A DNA stretch of 64,000 nt from Symbiodinium natans (Eukaryota > Sar > Dinophyceae > Suessiales > Symbiodiniaceae): assembly GCA_905221605.1 (NCBI GenBank), contig CAJNDS010002326.1, forward strand, positions 126,001-190,000. The letters are read 5' to 3'. Shown in pieces: positions 1 through 12,132 of the stretch. Numbering within the stretch: position 1 is the first letter of the stretch; the number at the start of each line of letters is the position of its first letter. The notes beneath the pieces were generated by a model. The model did not search any database and was not told the origin of the DNA. It was given only the letters and a program-made list of their open reading frames with translations. The position numbers and the translations under genes are program-made.

Positions 1-833
1 GCAGAGTTCCAGGGAGAAAAAGCGCTCTTGGCCTTGCCTGGAAAAAGAAAAACTGCTCCGTGAAAAGATGCGAAAAACAACTGAAGATGAGCAGCTGCTG
101 GCTGCCCACAGGGTCGCGACTAGCAGAGTGGCGAGGACGCCCTGGTGGCAACACGAAGTGCTGAAAGGGAAGATGTTGTGGGATGTTGTGGGATATTGTG
201 GCATGCTAGTGAGACCCGAGGGAGGCTCACCAGGGAGAATGGTGAGGAATGGTGGGGAAACGCGCTCGATGAGAGACCCGGGCCTTGGCGCACTGACCAC
301 GTTCTCTGCCGCGCGCCGCAGGAGCCATCTTTTTTTCGGGAAACCTGCCCGCACGCCATGCAAATCCACACACAAAACGCAAAGAAAAAAGGCAAAAACA
401 AGACTCCTCGCCTCGCGAATGTACTGGCGGCTGCGATGATCGCGGGCTGCCAGTTTGGAAAGCCGAAACTAAATTGCGAGGAATTCGGTCCTGACTAATC
501 GCTTCATGTTGATCCACGTTGACCCATTGTGCCCGCGCTGAAAAGAAACTCACACCTGCAGTTCCATCCATGCCCTGCAGCTGCCACGATTTTTGATGGC
601 TGCATTGCAAGCTCGCAAAGCGGTGAGACAAGGAAGCAACTGTTCATGCTAGAAGCAATAGGACTCAAAGATGGTTAGGGCAGAACTTCGGCAGAACTCT
701 ACAGCTGCTACACGCCAACCTGCAAGACCATCGCTACGCTTTTCTGCATCTCACAGCCGCGCAGCCTTGGTGCCAGACGGGTTTATGTCTCAAACTCCCA
801 CGTAACGGGTGCCTGCAGCCTCTGGCCAGCACG
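1..833. other. No recognisable gene
   Basis: Open frames of 90-134 codons overlap on both strands without any family motif, and I could not build an in-phase exon chain here. It is probably downstream flank of the TBC gene. Nothing else seen. Confidence 0.4.
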
Positions 834-982
834 TAGGGTTTAGGGTTTAGGGTTTGGGGTTTGGGGTTTGGGGTTTGGGGTTTGGGGTTTGGGGTTTGGG
901 GTTTGGGGTTTGGGGTTTGGGGTTTGGGGGTTGGGGTTTGGGGTTTGGGGGTTGGGGTTTGGGGTTTGGGGCTTAGGGTTTT
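834..982 (+). repeat. Telomere-like heptamer array (TTTAGGG grading to TTTGGGG)
   Basis: Starts with about three TTTAGGG units and continues as some 16 TTTGGGG/TTGGGG variants before a final TTAGGG. TTTAGGG is the telomere type of plants and many alveolates. This is an interstitial, degenerate copy, since ordinary sequence lies on both sides and a gene follows. Confidence 0.9.
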
Positions 983-1322
983 CCATTACTCATATTCGCT
1001 CGCACACAGCTGCGAGGTGAAATCTGGTGCCTTTTTCACTCCGTATCGGCATCGCTGTGCTCGCGGTCTACCACTTTCAAGAAGCTTTCCAAGTTTTGCA
1101 GCGGAGACAAGGACTCATCGCTGTCCGGTGCGACGGGGCCTGACTCGGGGAATTGACCACTTCGTCAATTCGTCCCTACGTCTAAGTGCGACATACCGCG
1201 CAAGTTCTGCAAGAAAGGAGAGTTGCGACACATGCTGGAGCAGAGCTTCTCCCGGTTTCGATGAACATGTTATGCAACAACCCTGCTTAACAATCTCGAA
1301 ATCAACGGGCAAAACCTGATCT

Positions 1323-2654
1323 CTAAGCCTTCTTCGCCGTCTTAGCCCTGCCTTGGCCCTCGTTCTCGCGGCGCGCCCGCAGCTCGGCGCGCCGAGCCTC
1401 GACGATGGCATCCTCCCACCGAGGTTTCAAGGCTCTGACAATGGAGCTGGGCTGAACAAGCTTTGACCCATCGAGTGATCTGGGACCTGCTTCCAAAATT
1501 TCCAAAAGCGCAAAGCAGTTCTCTTGCCAGGAGAACCTTCAATTAGCCCTCATCCACCCCTGACAACCTGCAGTCTCAGCCCGCATGAAGCCCCTACCCT
1601 ACCGTGGCCCTGGCAACGTCTGCCGAGCCTGTTCGAGGACGTCTTTCAAATGCTGACGTCGAAGCTCCATGATCACATCCATGGAAAAGCTGCGTAACCA
1701 CAAGCCGTGCATCGTGTTCAGCAGGTCATCCTCTGGGCATGTCGGGCTGCGCAGTATCTCGTAGACTTTCGCCATGCTTCGGACATCGAGTAAACAAGAT
1801 TCCAAGAGCCGGAGGATGGAGAGGGCGGTTCGAAAGAGAACCTTGGAGCCCTCGTGTAACAGGCAGTCAAGCACCCGGTGCAGGCTTGGACTCGGCAGCG
1901 TGTTGACGTACAAGCATAAGAACCAGCCCATGGTGAATGGGGCAAGGTCAACTTCATGTTCAACCAGATGCGCGTGGAGTGTTGGCAGGTAGCTCTTGAC
2001 AAGAGAATTCAGCACAAGCATGTCGACACGAACGCCGATCATGTTCCGTGTGTAGTAATTCTCTGGGAGCATGTCCTCGACTAGGCTGCAGAAAATCCAG
2101 AAGGCACTCTCCTCGTCACAATGCTCGAGCAGGGCCGCTACGATGAAGTTCATGGACTGGCAGTAGCCAATTTGCGGGTTCTTGAAAGCAAAGGCCAGCA
2201 AGACGCGTCGTAATGGTTCCAGAAGGGCCTCAGCGCATCCAGTACGTGGGACATCAACGTCGATGACGAGCGAGGCTTCGTTCTGCAAGCTCGAGCCCTG
2301 TGATGCGAAGGACGGATACAATGAGTCGGGCATTTCACCCAGCTCAGAGGCAACTTGGCTCTTCTTTCCGATGGCACCACTGCAGGTGCTCCAAACTGCA
2401 CAGCGCAAGGCCGGCGGGATCCCGGCACGCACCGCTTTGCTCACTCTCTCCCAATCCCGATGCTGCGAAGACTCAGCTCGGGCGAGTCTGGACCAAAGAC
2501 CCTTGCTTGCACTCGGCGAGCGCCGCCACATCTCCAGTGCATTGGACATGGCACTTCGTTCACCTTCTCGGAAGCCATTGGCACTGACGGACTCCCAGAG
2601 GTCTTGCCACAGCGCTTCGGGATCCTGATGATGCTGCAACATACAATGGAACAT
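1323..2654 (-). CDS. TBC-domain Rab GTPase-activating protein
   Basis: Predicted GTPase-activating protein for Rab GTPases in membrane traffic. Numbering from the ATG at 2654, the TBC domain starts near residue 76 (RAGIPPALRCAVW). It has the arginine-finger motif IDVDVPR (Arg near 137, base 2246) and the glutamine-finger motif GYCQSMN (Gln near 166, base 2159), the two catalytic residues of TBC GAPs. One long exon runs 1603-2654; a GT donor at 1602 joins in phase to an AG|G acceptor at 1537 (66-base intron). The last exon, 1323-1536, ends in a charged Arg/Lys/Ala tail and stop. The frame stays open upstream to 2840, but that part is low-complexity Pro/Cys/Arg and probably intron. A plausible earlier exon lies at about 2800-2947 (WLLRQRLREHLATLYMW). 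The true N-terminus is therefore unsettled; the family call is firm. Confidence 0.9.
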
Positions 2655-2947
2655 CTCTGAGCCTATGAGAGGCTTGACTGCAGAAGAATTACACTTGGCA
2701 TGCGCAGTCCTGCGATGTCGGCGACGCTGGCGGAGAGCAGGGTTGTGCAGAGACGGGGGAGGCCGGCAGGGAGGGCAGGGAGGGCAGGGAGGCCGGCAGG
2801 GGGGCCGGCCTTGCTTCAGCTTCAGGCTCTGTCGGGCCACCGGATTTCGGCGGCTCCGATTTCACCGTGACCCACATGTACAGGGTGGCCAGGTGCTCGC
2901 GGAGACGTTGCCTCAACAGCCACGGGGCTAACAATGTTAAAACTCCT

Positions 2948-3728
2948 TCTCAGACAAGTCTTAGATTTTGGGGCAATGGCCTGCGAGACCTCCTGGACCC
3001 TGCAAGGGGAATCTGCTCGCTCTCGGAAGCATCGCCGGCGGGCCGGCTCCCTTCCATCGCCGGGCGAAAAGAAGGTGGATGCGTTTGCGTATCTTGCCTG
3101 CAGATTATCTGTACTGGTGGTAGCTTGTCTGTTTGGTGTTATTTCCCGAGTCGCGGCTGCTGCTGTTGCTGCTTTGGTCCTTATTGGGGCTTGTTGGAGC
3201 ACTGTGTGACGCCGATGCATTGCGGATAATCTTGGAGAAGCATGGGAAACTTCGAGGGTTTGGTCTTCTGTGGGAACGTTGCCAAGCCAGTGAGTTGCCC
3301 CCCCCCTTCAGAGGCATGCATCAGCCAAATGTCGCAGATAGCTGGACATCCGCAGCATGGGATGGTTCGAGTTGTTGCAGGGCACAGGTTGCTGAAAGGA
3401 TGGTCTCCCCGGTGAGGCTCTGCTTCTGGCTGCGCTGTCACGCAACAAAGGCCGTCACTCGTGCACAAGCGAGCTCAAGCTTGCACAAGTAACGCACACC
3501 GTTCGTTCCCACGACCATGGCCATTTAACGAACACGAGCGCAAAGAGTGAGTCCATGTGAGTCCACCTTCAGCGGCTTTCCGGTCGCTTGCACCATGACT
3601 CGAAAACTAGGGGGCTCTCTGCCCGAAAATGGCGGAAAATGACCGAAAACAGAATACAAACAGCGAGGCGTCGCGAGGCTGGGTGTGAGCACCCCATCTT
3701 CGCAGCTGTACAATAGGCGGAGGGACCT
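2948..3728. other. Spacer, no gene assigned
   Basis: Between the TBC gene and the fibrillin-like gene. A plus-strand frame at 2934-3209 encodes a hydrophobic Ala/Val run, but it has no partner exons and opposes the local gene direction. I see no feature I would annotate. Confidence 0.4.
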
Positions 3729-4265
3729 CTAGCTGCGGCGCTTGCGGAGGACGAAGAGGGACGGGGTGTCCATGACGCGAAAGCCTGCATCCACAAAGCG
3801 CTGCTTCCAGGTTCCAGCACCTGCGGGGCTACGCAGGGCCACGCACCCAAACATGGGAGGTTGTCAGATGTTGTCAGGGCATCCGCCTTTGGTAGCTTTG
3901 CGGAAGAGCTCGATACCCAAGAAAGAGAACACGGTCTCCTTGAAAGTCACCCTGCAATCGAGGGTGGGAGCACACGAGCTGGGTACCCATGTGTGTCAAA
4001 GGTGGCTGTGCTGATAGGCCCCACCTGATCTCGGTGTCATTGAGCACTTCTCGCTCTGCCTCGCAGTCAAGACCCACAAACCGCAAGGATCGCAATGCTA
4101 ACGGGGATCCAACTCGGCAAGAGCATACTTATAATGGAGCCTACAGCCCCTGCTTTTTGCTTCGCCTCTCTCAAGTTTAGCATGGTCATCCATGCCTGCA
4201 AGGCAACCTTGATTGGTCCGATCTCCACCGCGTTCACAAATCGGACATCGTCAACGAACGTCTGC
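3729..4265 (-). CDS. Plastid-lipid-associated/fibrillin-like protein, C-terminal exons
   Basis: Three exons join in phase: 4025-4097, 3887-3951 and 3729-3820 (stop TAG). The donors are GT (4024) and GC (3886) and the acceptors AG|G. A fourth coding segment at 4166-4265 (contains QTFVDDVRFVNAVEIG) lies upstream, but its junction to 4097 is not settled. The C-terminus has a Trp, then a Phe-Val-Asp triplet, an Arg-Val pair and SLFVLRKR before the stop. That spacing resembles the W..TYLDddlRI..g..GnlFVL.r ending of PAP/fibrillin proteins, which bind lipid in plastids. RVTFKETVFSFLG would match their preceding strand. The family call is pattern recognition from short motifs and could be wrong; the existence of a gene is much safer. 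N-terminal exons were not found. Confidence 0.5.
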
Positions 4266-4289
4266 CTTCAAGACATCCCCTGAATCCAC

Positions 4290-5165
4290 GGAGCCCTGCA
4301 AAGTCACGAAGACTGCAAAGCATCTGCCGAGGCACGTCACGTCACCCACGAAGGGTCCGACTTTGCCGTTGGAGCTCCCTTCCGCCGTGCCTCGGTAATC
4401 TTCAGGCCAGCATGAAGCTGCTGAAGCAAGACCCCGTGACCTATCGACCGTACCACTGCAGCCTGGAGGCAATACTGCAGATCCTTTGCGAGCAAGAGCA
4501 AAGACAGAGAGGGAAAGAAAGCAAGAAAGAAAGAAATAAAGAAAGAGAGAAAGAAGGACATGCGTGGAGAGCGCGGCAGACCAAAGGTCCCCGATTGCTG
4601 GAAACCAAGTCTCCCAGACCCCTTCGAGGGAGGCCCGCGCCGGAGTGGATGGGCACAGAGCCTCCAGGTCCGAGGCAGCAGCCTCCACCTGAGAAGGGTG
4701 AGAAAAGTTTTCACCCGGTTTTTCTGGTTCTTTTCGAGACAAACATGAAACCAACAGGTGCTGTAATGCAACCACAAGTTCCTGTAAACAGTAGCACTGC
4801 ACGACCAGCCTTGTCTTTCATGGCATCATTTGCATCGACGCCATTCTTCGGTGCCTTTGAACATCTTTGAACGACAACTTGATCGGAAACATCCCTTCTC
4901 AAGATGCAGCAAAGACATGCGACGTGCCTCTGCGCAAGCTGCCAGCAGAGCCTCGAGCACAAAAGGCAGCCCGAAGGCCACGCAGTTGAAACAGCGGAAA
5001 GCGCAAGCACATGCAAGCACATGGACAACTTATTGACAAGATGGCAGGCCTTCTTCCTTTTCAGCGTCTCTTGCCGATCTGGCTGTCCAATCGCTGCGAG
5101 CCACTCCAGTGGAGCAAAGCCGCCTCAGATTCTCAAAAGCATCTGTGGATTCGGTCTGTTCCATC
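4290..5165. other. Spacer with a purine-rich run
   Basis: A GAAA/GAAAG-rich purine tract lies at about 4495-4560. Overlapping frames of 60-180 codons on both strands show no motif. The region probably holds the 5' part of the fibrillin-like gene and the 3' flank of the glutaredoxin gene. Confidence 0.35.
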
Positions 5166-5170
5166 GCATG

Positions 5171-6367
5171 CTAGAGCGTCTTGGACCTAAAGACACGTCG
5201 TGTCTGCGCGAAGGCACTCGTGGCGCTGCGCTCCGCCAACAAGTCTCCGAGCCGGTCTTGCTGGTCCAGAGTTGCAATTCCTCCTGCACAGTCTCATATG
5301 CACTCGTGACTCGTGCGGCACGGCATGTTTCACAAGTGAGGTGGCCATCGTCCGCAGTGATTCCCAGACATGTTCAGACCTGGCCTAGACCTCCATCATT
5401 GCAGCCACCCAAGTACACAGAGGGACCCAGGTAGACGGAGGGCATGGAGGTGCGGCCGGTGCGCCGCCCCAGCTCAGCTCGAACTGCATAACCGTCCTTG
5501 CTACGCGCTGATGCTGACGCTGTCATACAGGGCATGCGCTGGCAACAGTTGCAACTTTTGTTCACTTTGCGACACAGTGTAGAAAAAAGCATTGCTCAAC
5601 CTTCCTGCCGAGTTGCAGCCTCCTGGTCGCACTCGTACACCTCAAACTCTTCTCCGTAGTCTTCTCGGAGGATCTGCTTCGCCCGCAGGCAGAAGGGACA
5701 GGTGGAAAAAGAGAACATCATGATCCTGTCAATGGCTGGAGCACAATGACATGCCTTGAACAGCCAGGCAATACAACGCACGGCGCGTCCCAATTGTGCC
5801 GAAAAGCTTGTTTGAAGCCACCTTCTCGTCGATAAGATTTCCAACCCTCTCGGCATCATACTCCCCGGCCAGTTTGTCAGCTATGAACTGCTTGGCCTGG
5901 GCTAAAGGTCCCATCTGCGACACCTTGGAGATCTGCTGGGTGATCGAATCGGAGTTTGCCCATTCCTCCACGAGACGAGACACTCTTTCAGGCTTGCATT
6001 CTGATGGAGTGATAACTCAATACATCTACATATGCAGAGTGCCACCAGTCATGTCAGAATCAGACTGCAGTCTAACTCCTGGACTCCTGGAAGGCCTAAG
6101 CCTGAGAGGGCCCTAAGCCTCAACCTTTCGGCTCGTTGGCTGAGGGTCCCGTGGCTCACCACCCCAGTTGCCGTTGGCAGCGCTCGGGGACTCGGAGGCT
6201 GAACTCACGCGGCTGAGCTCCGCAGCCTCCAGCGCCTCAGACAGCCGGGAGCCTCTAATGCTGGGGGAACGCGGGCACCCCCCGAGGGCCCGAAGAGAGA
6301 GGGAAGTGGGGGAAGCTGGTGCCTTCACTCCAGCAGTGATCACATTGTCCAGAAGCGGTCGCTCCAT
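5171..6367 (-). CDS. Glutaredoxin (CPFC active site) with N-terminal extension
   Basis: Thiol-disulfide oxidoreductase of the glutathione system. Five exons join in phase to a 241-codon protein: 6160-6367, 5808-6000, 5620-5725, 5391-5496, 5171-5283. Donors are GT, GC, GC, GT; acceptors AG. The active site FSFSTCPFCLRAK is in exon 3, the TGRTSMPS cis-proline loop and GGCNDG glutathione-binding motif in exon 4, and the last helix (LDQQDRLGDLLAER) in exon 5. About 130 residues precede the core: a Ser/Pro/Ala-rich stretch, then a helical segment (MGPLAQAKQFIADKLAGEYD). The ATG at 6367 is the first Met in the open frame, but coding-like sequence extends upstream to about 6440, so an earlier start or exon is possible. 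A short duplication, SVYLG-P-SVYLG, lies beside the cis-proline loop. Confidence 0.88.
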
Positions 6368-6444
6368 GGTCTGTACTTTAGCATCTTCCTTGACAGCCCT
6401 GCTTCGGACCAGAGAGCCTTGGCGACTCTCCCAATCTCCCAGAA

Positions 6445-9400
6445 AGCTTTCTCACAACTGCGACATATTGCGACTCACCTGATATCTCATTTACCATGAC
6501 TTAATTCAAGCCTACAGAATGCCTATGACCTTTTTTGTTCGCCAGGCATCGCTTGATTCGCTTGTTCCGCGCCAGCACAAGGCCAGACGCAGCGGATGCG
6601 GCAGGCACCCACAGCGCTCGAGTGGCGTAGGAATTGGCATCCTCAGGAGGCGCACTGCCCGATAGATGCCCGCGAAGGCTGGGACTTCGAGTGTCGCCTG
6701 CACACAAGATTCGAAAGGGAAGCACAGATGGCTCGGCTTTGCATCCTGCAGCACTCTGCATGCGGTTGCATACCCTCGAGTATCTACAGCACAACTCTCA
6801 CCGACAGTTTTTCCAAAGCCCGGCCTGACTGGACACGCGGAGCCAAAGCAAAGGCTTCAAGCGACATGGCTACAACAGAGTACGGTTTTCACTCCCACTC
6901 AAGCAGTCTGCCAAATTGAATCCCTGGTGTGGTCCATTGTCGGCTTGTCCCAACTATGAGAGGGCATGTCCTCGCTCTGAGCCACTCTCCCAGGCCGCAT
7001 CATCACACAGCTCCACACTGGCCCATGTGATCAGAACTCCTGAGAAGCCGGACGCTGATTGGAGTTCATTCGTCTACGTCAGCATCCGCAAAGGCTGCTG
7101 CGAGCTGCTGCAGCAAAGCAAAGGGCCTGCTCAGGACAATGTGTGGGGACAGCATGGCAGCGGCCCGACCCTTCTGTCTCCACTCCCCTCAGTCCTCCGT
7201 AAAACTGTAAGACTAGAACAGAAGCTGAATTTGGCAGCGTCGCTAAGAACCAGGATGCACTTTTTCAAGTTCCCGAGGAGTTCGTAGGATCTGGTAAGAG
7301 CTCTGAAAACTTCGGAGGCTTTGCACAGAACTTCACAGGATTTCGTCAGTTTTGCATGTAAGGGCATTCGGACACTCCAGATGATGTGGTGTTGGGACAC
7401 TCCGGGACATCACCATGGTCATAAGCAACAGTACAGTAACCAATTTGTATTCCATTAACCATAATCCTGATCATGATATGAATGGAAGCTATGGCCACTG
7501 CAGACCTGGGCACAACTTGACCTTTGCACACTTCCCTGCTGGTGGCATATGGCAGCATCATCGCGGTCACCAAAGATACGCAGTACAAGCAACAAGAACT
7601 TGATTTCTTGCGGCAAAAAACGCATAACACTGACACTTCACTGGAGAGCAGTGGTTGCTGTAGGAAGCTGTATTGGCTTCTACACTTCGAACCCCACTAG
7701 GCCCCCACAGTCAACACAGGGCATCCAAGGCCGCGCATGACCGTAAAGTGGCACAAGTTCGCTTCGTGACTGACGTAGTGATTTCACCCATCCCGAAGGT
7801 GGCACGCCTTCCGGGGCCCAGTCCGCAGAAGAGGGCCGCAGCGAACGAGAAGCCGGATGCCTTACTGCTCTCAAGTGCAAGCGGTTCGTAATTCCCTGTT
7901 CCCCTGCAGACTGACAGGCAATGACTCTAATGGTGAGATGCCCTGGAGCAAACGATTTTTCTCCGGCATCCTGGTTCAGGGTCTGCTCACAGCTCCTGGT
8001 CCCGAGCTCCCCCCGTCCGGAGTCCCCTTCTATCAGAGTCCCCATCCATCTTACGAGCTTACCGTATTCGCCTCGGCTTCCTGCCGAGAAGCGTCTGGAA
8101 CAAGCAGACCCGGATCGGGCCTCCTTCCCCCTAACCCCCCCCCCTCCCTCAAACACCTAACCCCACAAACCTTGCTGCAACCCCGTTTTTTAGCAGAAAC
8201 CCGCTTTCCTCCTTTCCTGTCCTGGGGCCGGCCCGGCTGTCGAGGCGGAGCGCGCAAGCGTTTACAATTGAGCAAACTTTGAAAGGCGTTCTGTCTCCCA
8301 CTCCAGGCTGCCGGCAAGACCGAAGCTGATGGCATAGAGTGCAGGCGGCGCCTTCCCTGCCAGCAATGTAACGATCCCCGTTTATCCAGGGACCACATCA
8401 CATGACAGACATAACACATACATAAAGTATTATGTAATATTGCACACACGCACATATCTACATGATACTCCGAAGTCCGCGACATGTGCCCTTCTGTGCC
8501 TGGTCCTCCAAACTGGACCGGGCGTTTGCGACCTCCCCAAGACCAGCCTTTCTGGAAAGGCTCCAGCATTGCACACGCTTGATTTCCGCTGAGCCGCTGC
8601 GCTCGAAGACTTGCTGAGGCGCACTCCCCATAGCTCCCACCTCGGACATGAACTTCAATTTCATCGGAGAAGTTTCTTTAAAGCCACTTGTGGGCATGGG
8701 TCATCTCGCCCAGCGCCCTCCGCTCTCAGTCTCCAAGGGCTCCGCCATTCCGGCCTCGGCTTCTGCACGGGGGCCGCCAACACCTGCGAAGAAGCGGCCC
8801 AAGTCTTCAGAAACAAGAGAGCACCCCAGCAGTGAAGTGCCTTTGAAAATGCTTCAGTCTTGCGGCAGGAAGACTTCTGGGTTCCGGGCACTTCCCTGAC
8901 TTTGGGGCGGAGGTGGCGGCCGATCTTCCTGAGGCAGGGCCTCAGCATAGGAACTCTATGCGGCCTCAGATCGGCCTCAGATAGGCCTCAGAGGCGTAGG
9001 CCTCAGAGGCGAACGCTTCCACGATCAGACTCAGCCTTTGTGCAAAGCCTTTGAACTGAGCTTCATGCCAGCATGAAGGTGGAGTAGTCTGGCCATGTTC
9101 CGGGCAGCCTTGCGATGATCACTGGCAAACATCCCAGCGGCGCGTCGGGCCAAGAAGTACCAAACTGAGATCATCCAACACCCGATCAACTGTAAGACAC
9201 CAGCCTCTCTTCAATGATGCCGACATACCGTGATAAGGATGGAAAGTCGCATAGCCTAAGCAATGTTGAGGTGGACAACCTGCGCAACATGTATCATGCT
9301 TCGTCCAAACGAACAGGGTCGGCCCTGAGGCCACGTCAACCGCTGAAGGCCTTTGCTCCACTATTGAGCTCTCGACACTCGACTCGACACTTCCCCAGCA

Positions 9401-10355
9401 GCTTGACGTCTGATGTGCTGCGCAGTGCTTTAGTAGGTGACAGGCAAGACCCCGGATCACAGGGAATGCTGAAAAGCACCACCAAGTGCCTGGGAGAGCT
9501 GAGAGAAATAGGCTGCACGCACATGATTTGAGGCTCCGCACTTGTGCTAGCCTGCTAGCCTGCCCGCCGCAGCAACGGTGGGTCACGGCAACCAAAGCTT
9601 GAATCGGGCTTGGGGACTTCTTTCGTGTGCAATTCATTGCAGCTATCCTGCACCGTTACTTTGGGTAACCTTATTCAGCACCCTCATTGAAGGACTCAAA
9701 CCAGAACCTTCTTGGGCAACTGCGTCTACACAGGAAGGATATAGAAGGGAACCAGCGTCTGCTAGCCCTGCCGAGAGGTGGCCCGACGAGCGCCCCTTCA
9801 CATGACAAACGTCGTTGCACTGAGTTCTACAATCCGAGAGGGTTTATGTTGATCTACGTTCGTCAGCAAAGGCCAATCTCCAATCTTGCCGCACTTTGGT
9901 GGAAGTGCCCGTCAGTCGCAACTCATGAACTTAAAGTGAAATGCTGACTTGCAGCTGGGGTTGGTACGCGTACGCACGCGCGTCCAGGCGGCTGAATCCA
10001 TGCCTCACAGGGAACAAAAAGGCGAAGGCTTACCTTTCATGGCTATTGAAATTGCAGAAATTCCCTGTCCACTCTCAACGGAAGTGCCTGTCTTCAGCGT
10101 GAAGTTCAGCGCCAGCTTGCTTCGGGCGTCCTTTGACTAGACAAGCTGATGTCTTCCGTCGGCCCTCCAAGTAGCAAGCTGCAAGAGCTCCAAAGCGGAA
10201 TGGAAGCGTAAGCTTGACTCCCTTTCTTGCATCTATGGCTACCGTGACATGCTGCCCGTGCTGCACACATTGCGCACGTCCTGCCCCGAAGCTTTGATCA
10301 CCGAGGCGCTCTGAGAGGGCCTGGCTCGGGCATGGCAATCGAAAGTCTTCCCCAA
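6445..10355. other. Long stretch without an assigned gene
   Basis: Several minus-strand frames look faintly protein-like (about 8460-8690 with MSEVGAMGSAPQQVFERSG; about 6495-6620), and one plus-strand frame at 9214-9531 does too. No frame has a family motif and no exons join convincingly. C runs lie at about 8130-8150. Dispersed unidentified exons are likely; no RNA gene was seen. Confidence 0.3.
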
Positions 10356-10359
10356 GGCA

Positions 10360-11130
10360 ACTACGAGTAGTTGCCACTGCCTCCAAAGCAGCGCGCAGCT
10401 CCGCCAGGATCAGCGAACTGCTGTAGACCTGGGATTCTGCAACCCAATTCTCGCAGAGGATCCTCCCCATTCTCCCCACACTGAGGGCCTCCTGTAGCCG
10501 CCGCTGCCGCCGCCGCTCCATGAACGCGGTAACCTCTGCAGAGGTGCACTGGGCCACTGGGCCCTCTGTGATCCTCTGTAGCTCCATCTCCCCCATCTCC
10601 CCCCCCACAATCACGTCTCTAGGTCGCGGCCGTTCCGAAGCCCGGCGGCGCAGAGCACACCAAAGTCGGCCGTGTGTAGGTTTCCCAGATCTGAAAAGCG
10701 GGGCTGCTTCACACCATCATGGCGAACATGGCACAGTAAGGCCAGCGCCCCGGTGTCTTGGTATAGCAGCGCTGCTATCAGGACACCGACTCGATCTGAA
10801 GGCAGGGAGAGAAATCCATGACTGGACAGGGTGAGCTGTCGGTGCAGCATGCCCACCACCTGCTCATGTACAGCTCGCTGCATCTACTCTACATCTACCC
10901 AAAAAGCAGCTGTCTAAGCGGGCGGCCTAAGAGGTGCAAGAAGGCTTCATCATCTGCTGGCAAAGATGCCCCATAGCCCCGCGTGTCCAAACTTGCCTCA
11001 GCGCTTGGGATCCGCGCCTTCCTGAAACCCTCCATGGCATTTGCACCTTCCCTTTCCTACCTTTCGGCCGCCAGGGCTAGGGCCAACAGCTGTCTCAGGT
11101 CCTCAATACTGACCAAAAGTTCAGGTCACG
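10360..11130 (-). CDS. Unidentified multi-exon gene
   Basis: Four minus-strand segments read as protein. About 11055-11115: IEDLRQLLALALAAER followed by a GT donor. About 10910-11000: contains ADDEAFLHLLGRPLRQ. About 10625-10880: contains VGVLIAALLYQDTGALALL and FSDLGNLHTADFGVLCAAG. About 10370-10590: contains TAFMERRRQRRLQEALSVG and SSLILAELRAALEAVATT. The last is rich in Glu/Arg/Leu and probably helical. I could not fix all splice sites: one apparent intron near 10885 would be under 50 bases. No domain recognised. The single direction and codon-like composition support one gene. Confidence 0.5.
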
Positions 11131-11134
11131 TGGA

Positions 11135-12130
11135 CCCATCATGCTGTGATCTGGAGTCCTGTCGAGCAACCACGCCACGATCTGCTGACAAAGCAGCCGG
11201 CAACTGCCTGCATGGCGAGAAGGATCACATGAAGGGCTCACCCAGCAGCGCACGGCATGATGGAATGAATGGATCTAGAGTCGACAGGCGCACCCGAGCA
11301 CGGAAATCGTCGGATAACTGGACCCTTCCTTGACTTCAGACAACTTAAGAAATTCTGCTTTGCAGAGGAACTGTGACTCTGAGATCTTCGCGAATCTGAG
11401 AGGAAGGTGCGGCCGCCACTTCGCCACAAAAAGCAACTCCGCATAAACCTGGACACTGAAGATAGGGCAAACAAGCTTGTCACTACAGTCACTACAATCA
11501 CTATGTATCACCACCACATACAACCAACGTGCTGGGCAAACTGCTGGATCAAGCACTGTCTGCCTGTCGCCACGCTTGGCGCGTAGGTGGACCTGCAAAC
11601 AAGCAGAAAAAAGATAGCTGAGACATTTTACGAAAACCAGCCACGACCATGTCGCTCTCAGACCGCTGCCACTCTGACAGCACCTGGGAAGGGAACCCTT
11701 CCTTGCCACTTCGCTGCTTACTGTTGCTTAGTGTACTTCATTGATCTTCGTTGGGCTCCCACTTGCCTGGTTGTGCCATTGCCATCACCAGACAGGCCGT
11801 GCCATGCGAGGATTCGAATGACACAGGTCAAGTAAAAACCCCATGTTAAGGATGTCTTAGCAGAAATGCTACGAGTACGATCTTGTACGATCTGCTGTAG
11901 CTCACAAAGGCCACATGGCCTGCGTAGCTGCTGGGACTGCTGGACTGCTTGTGCAATCAGAGACTGTGGTTGTGCTTTTGTTGATCCCGGCAGAAGTACC
12001 TCAAGAAGGCTACACCAGGCTGCACCATGCTGCACATGTTGCGCCTGCTGGGTTCACCGCGTTCTGAAAGCCCTTGCTCACAGCGTTCTGAGAGCCCTTG
12101 CTCTTACAAAAGTTGAAAGCCGACCCGGCA
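11135..12130. other. Spacer, no gene recognised
   Basis: Lies between the unidentified gene and the 3' end of the acyl-CoA dehydrogenase gene. Only short overlapping frames on both strands; no repeat or RNA gene seen. Confidence 0.35.
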
Positions 12131-12132
12131 AA

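Noticed and set aside
2934-3209. Plus-strand frame with an Ala/Val-rich hydrophobic end, possible membrane protein
   Set aside because: Opposite to all neighbouring genes, no exon partners, and the hydrophobic stretch comes from a GCTGCTGTT-like repeat.
8230-8281. Short similarity to 21270-21320 (cgcaagcg.ttacaat.gaacaa)
   Set aside because: About 40 bases of imperfect match; could be a dispersed repeat, but two copies are too few to define one.
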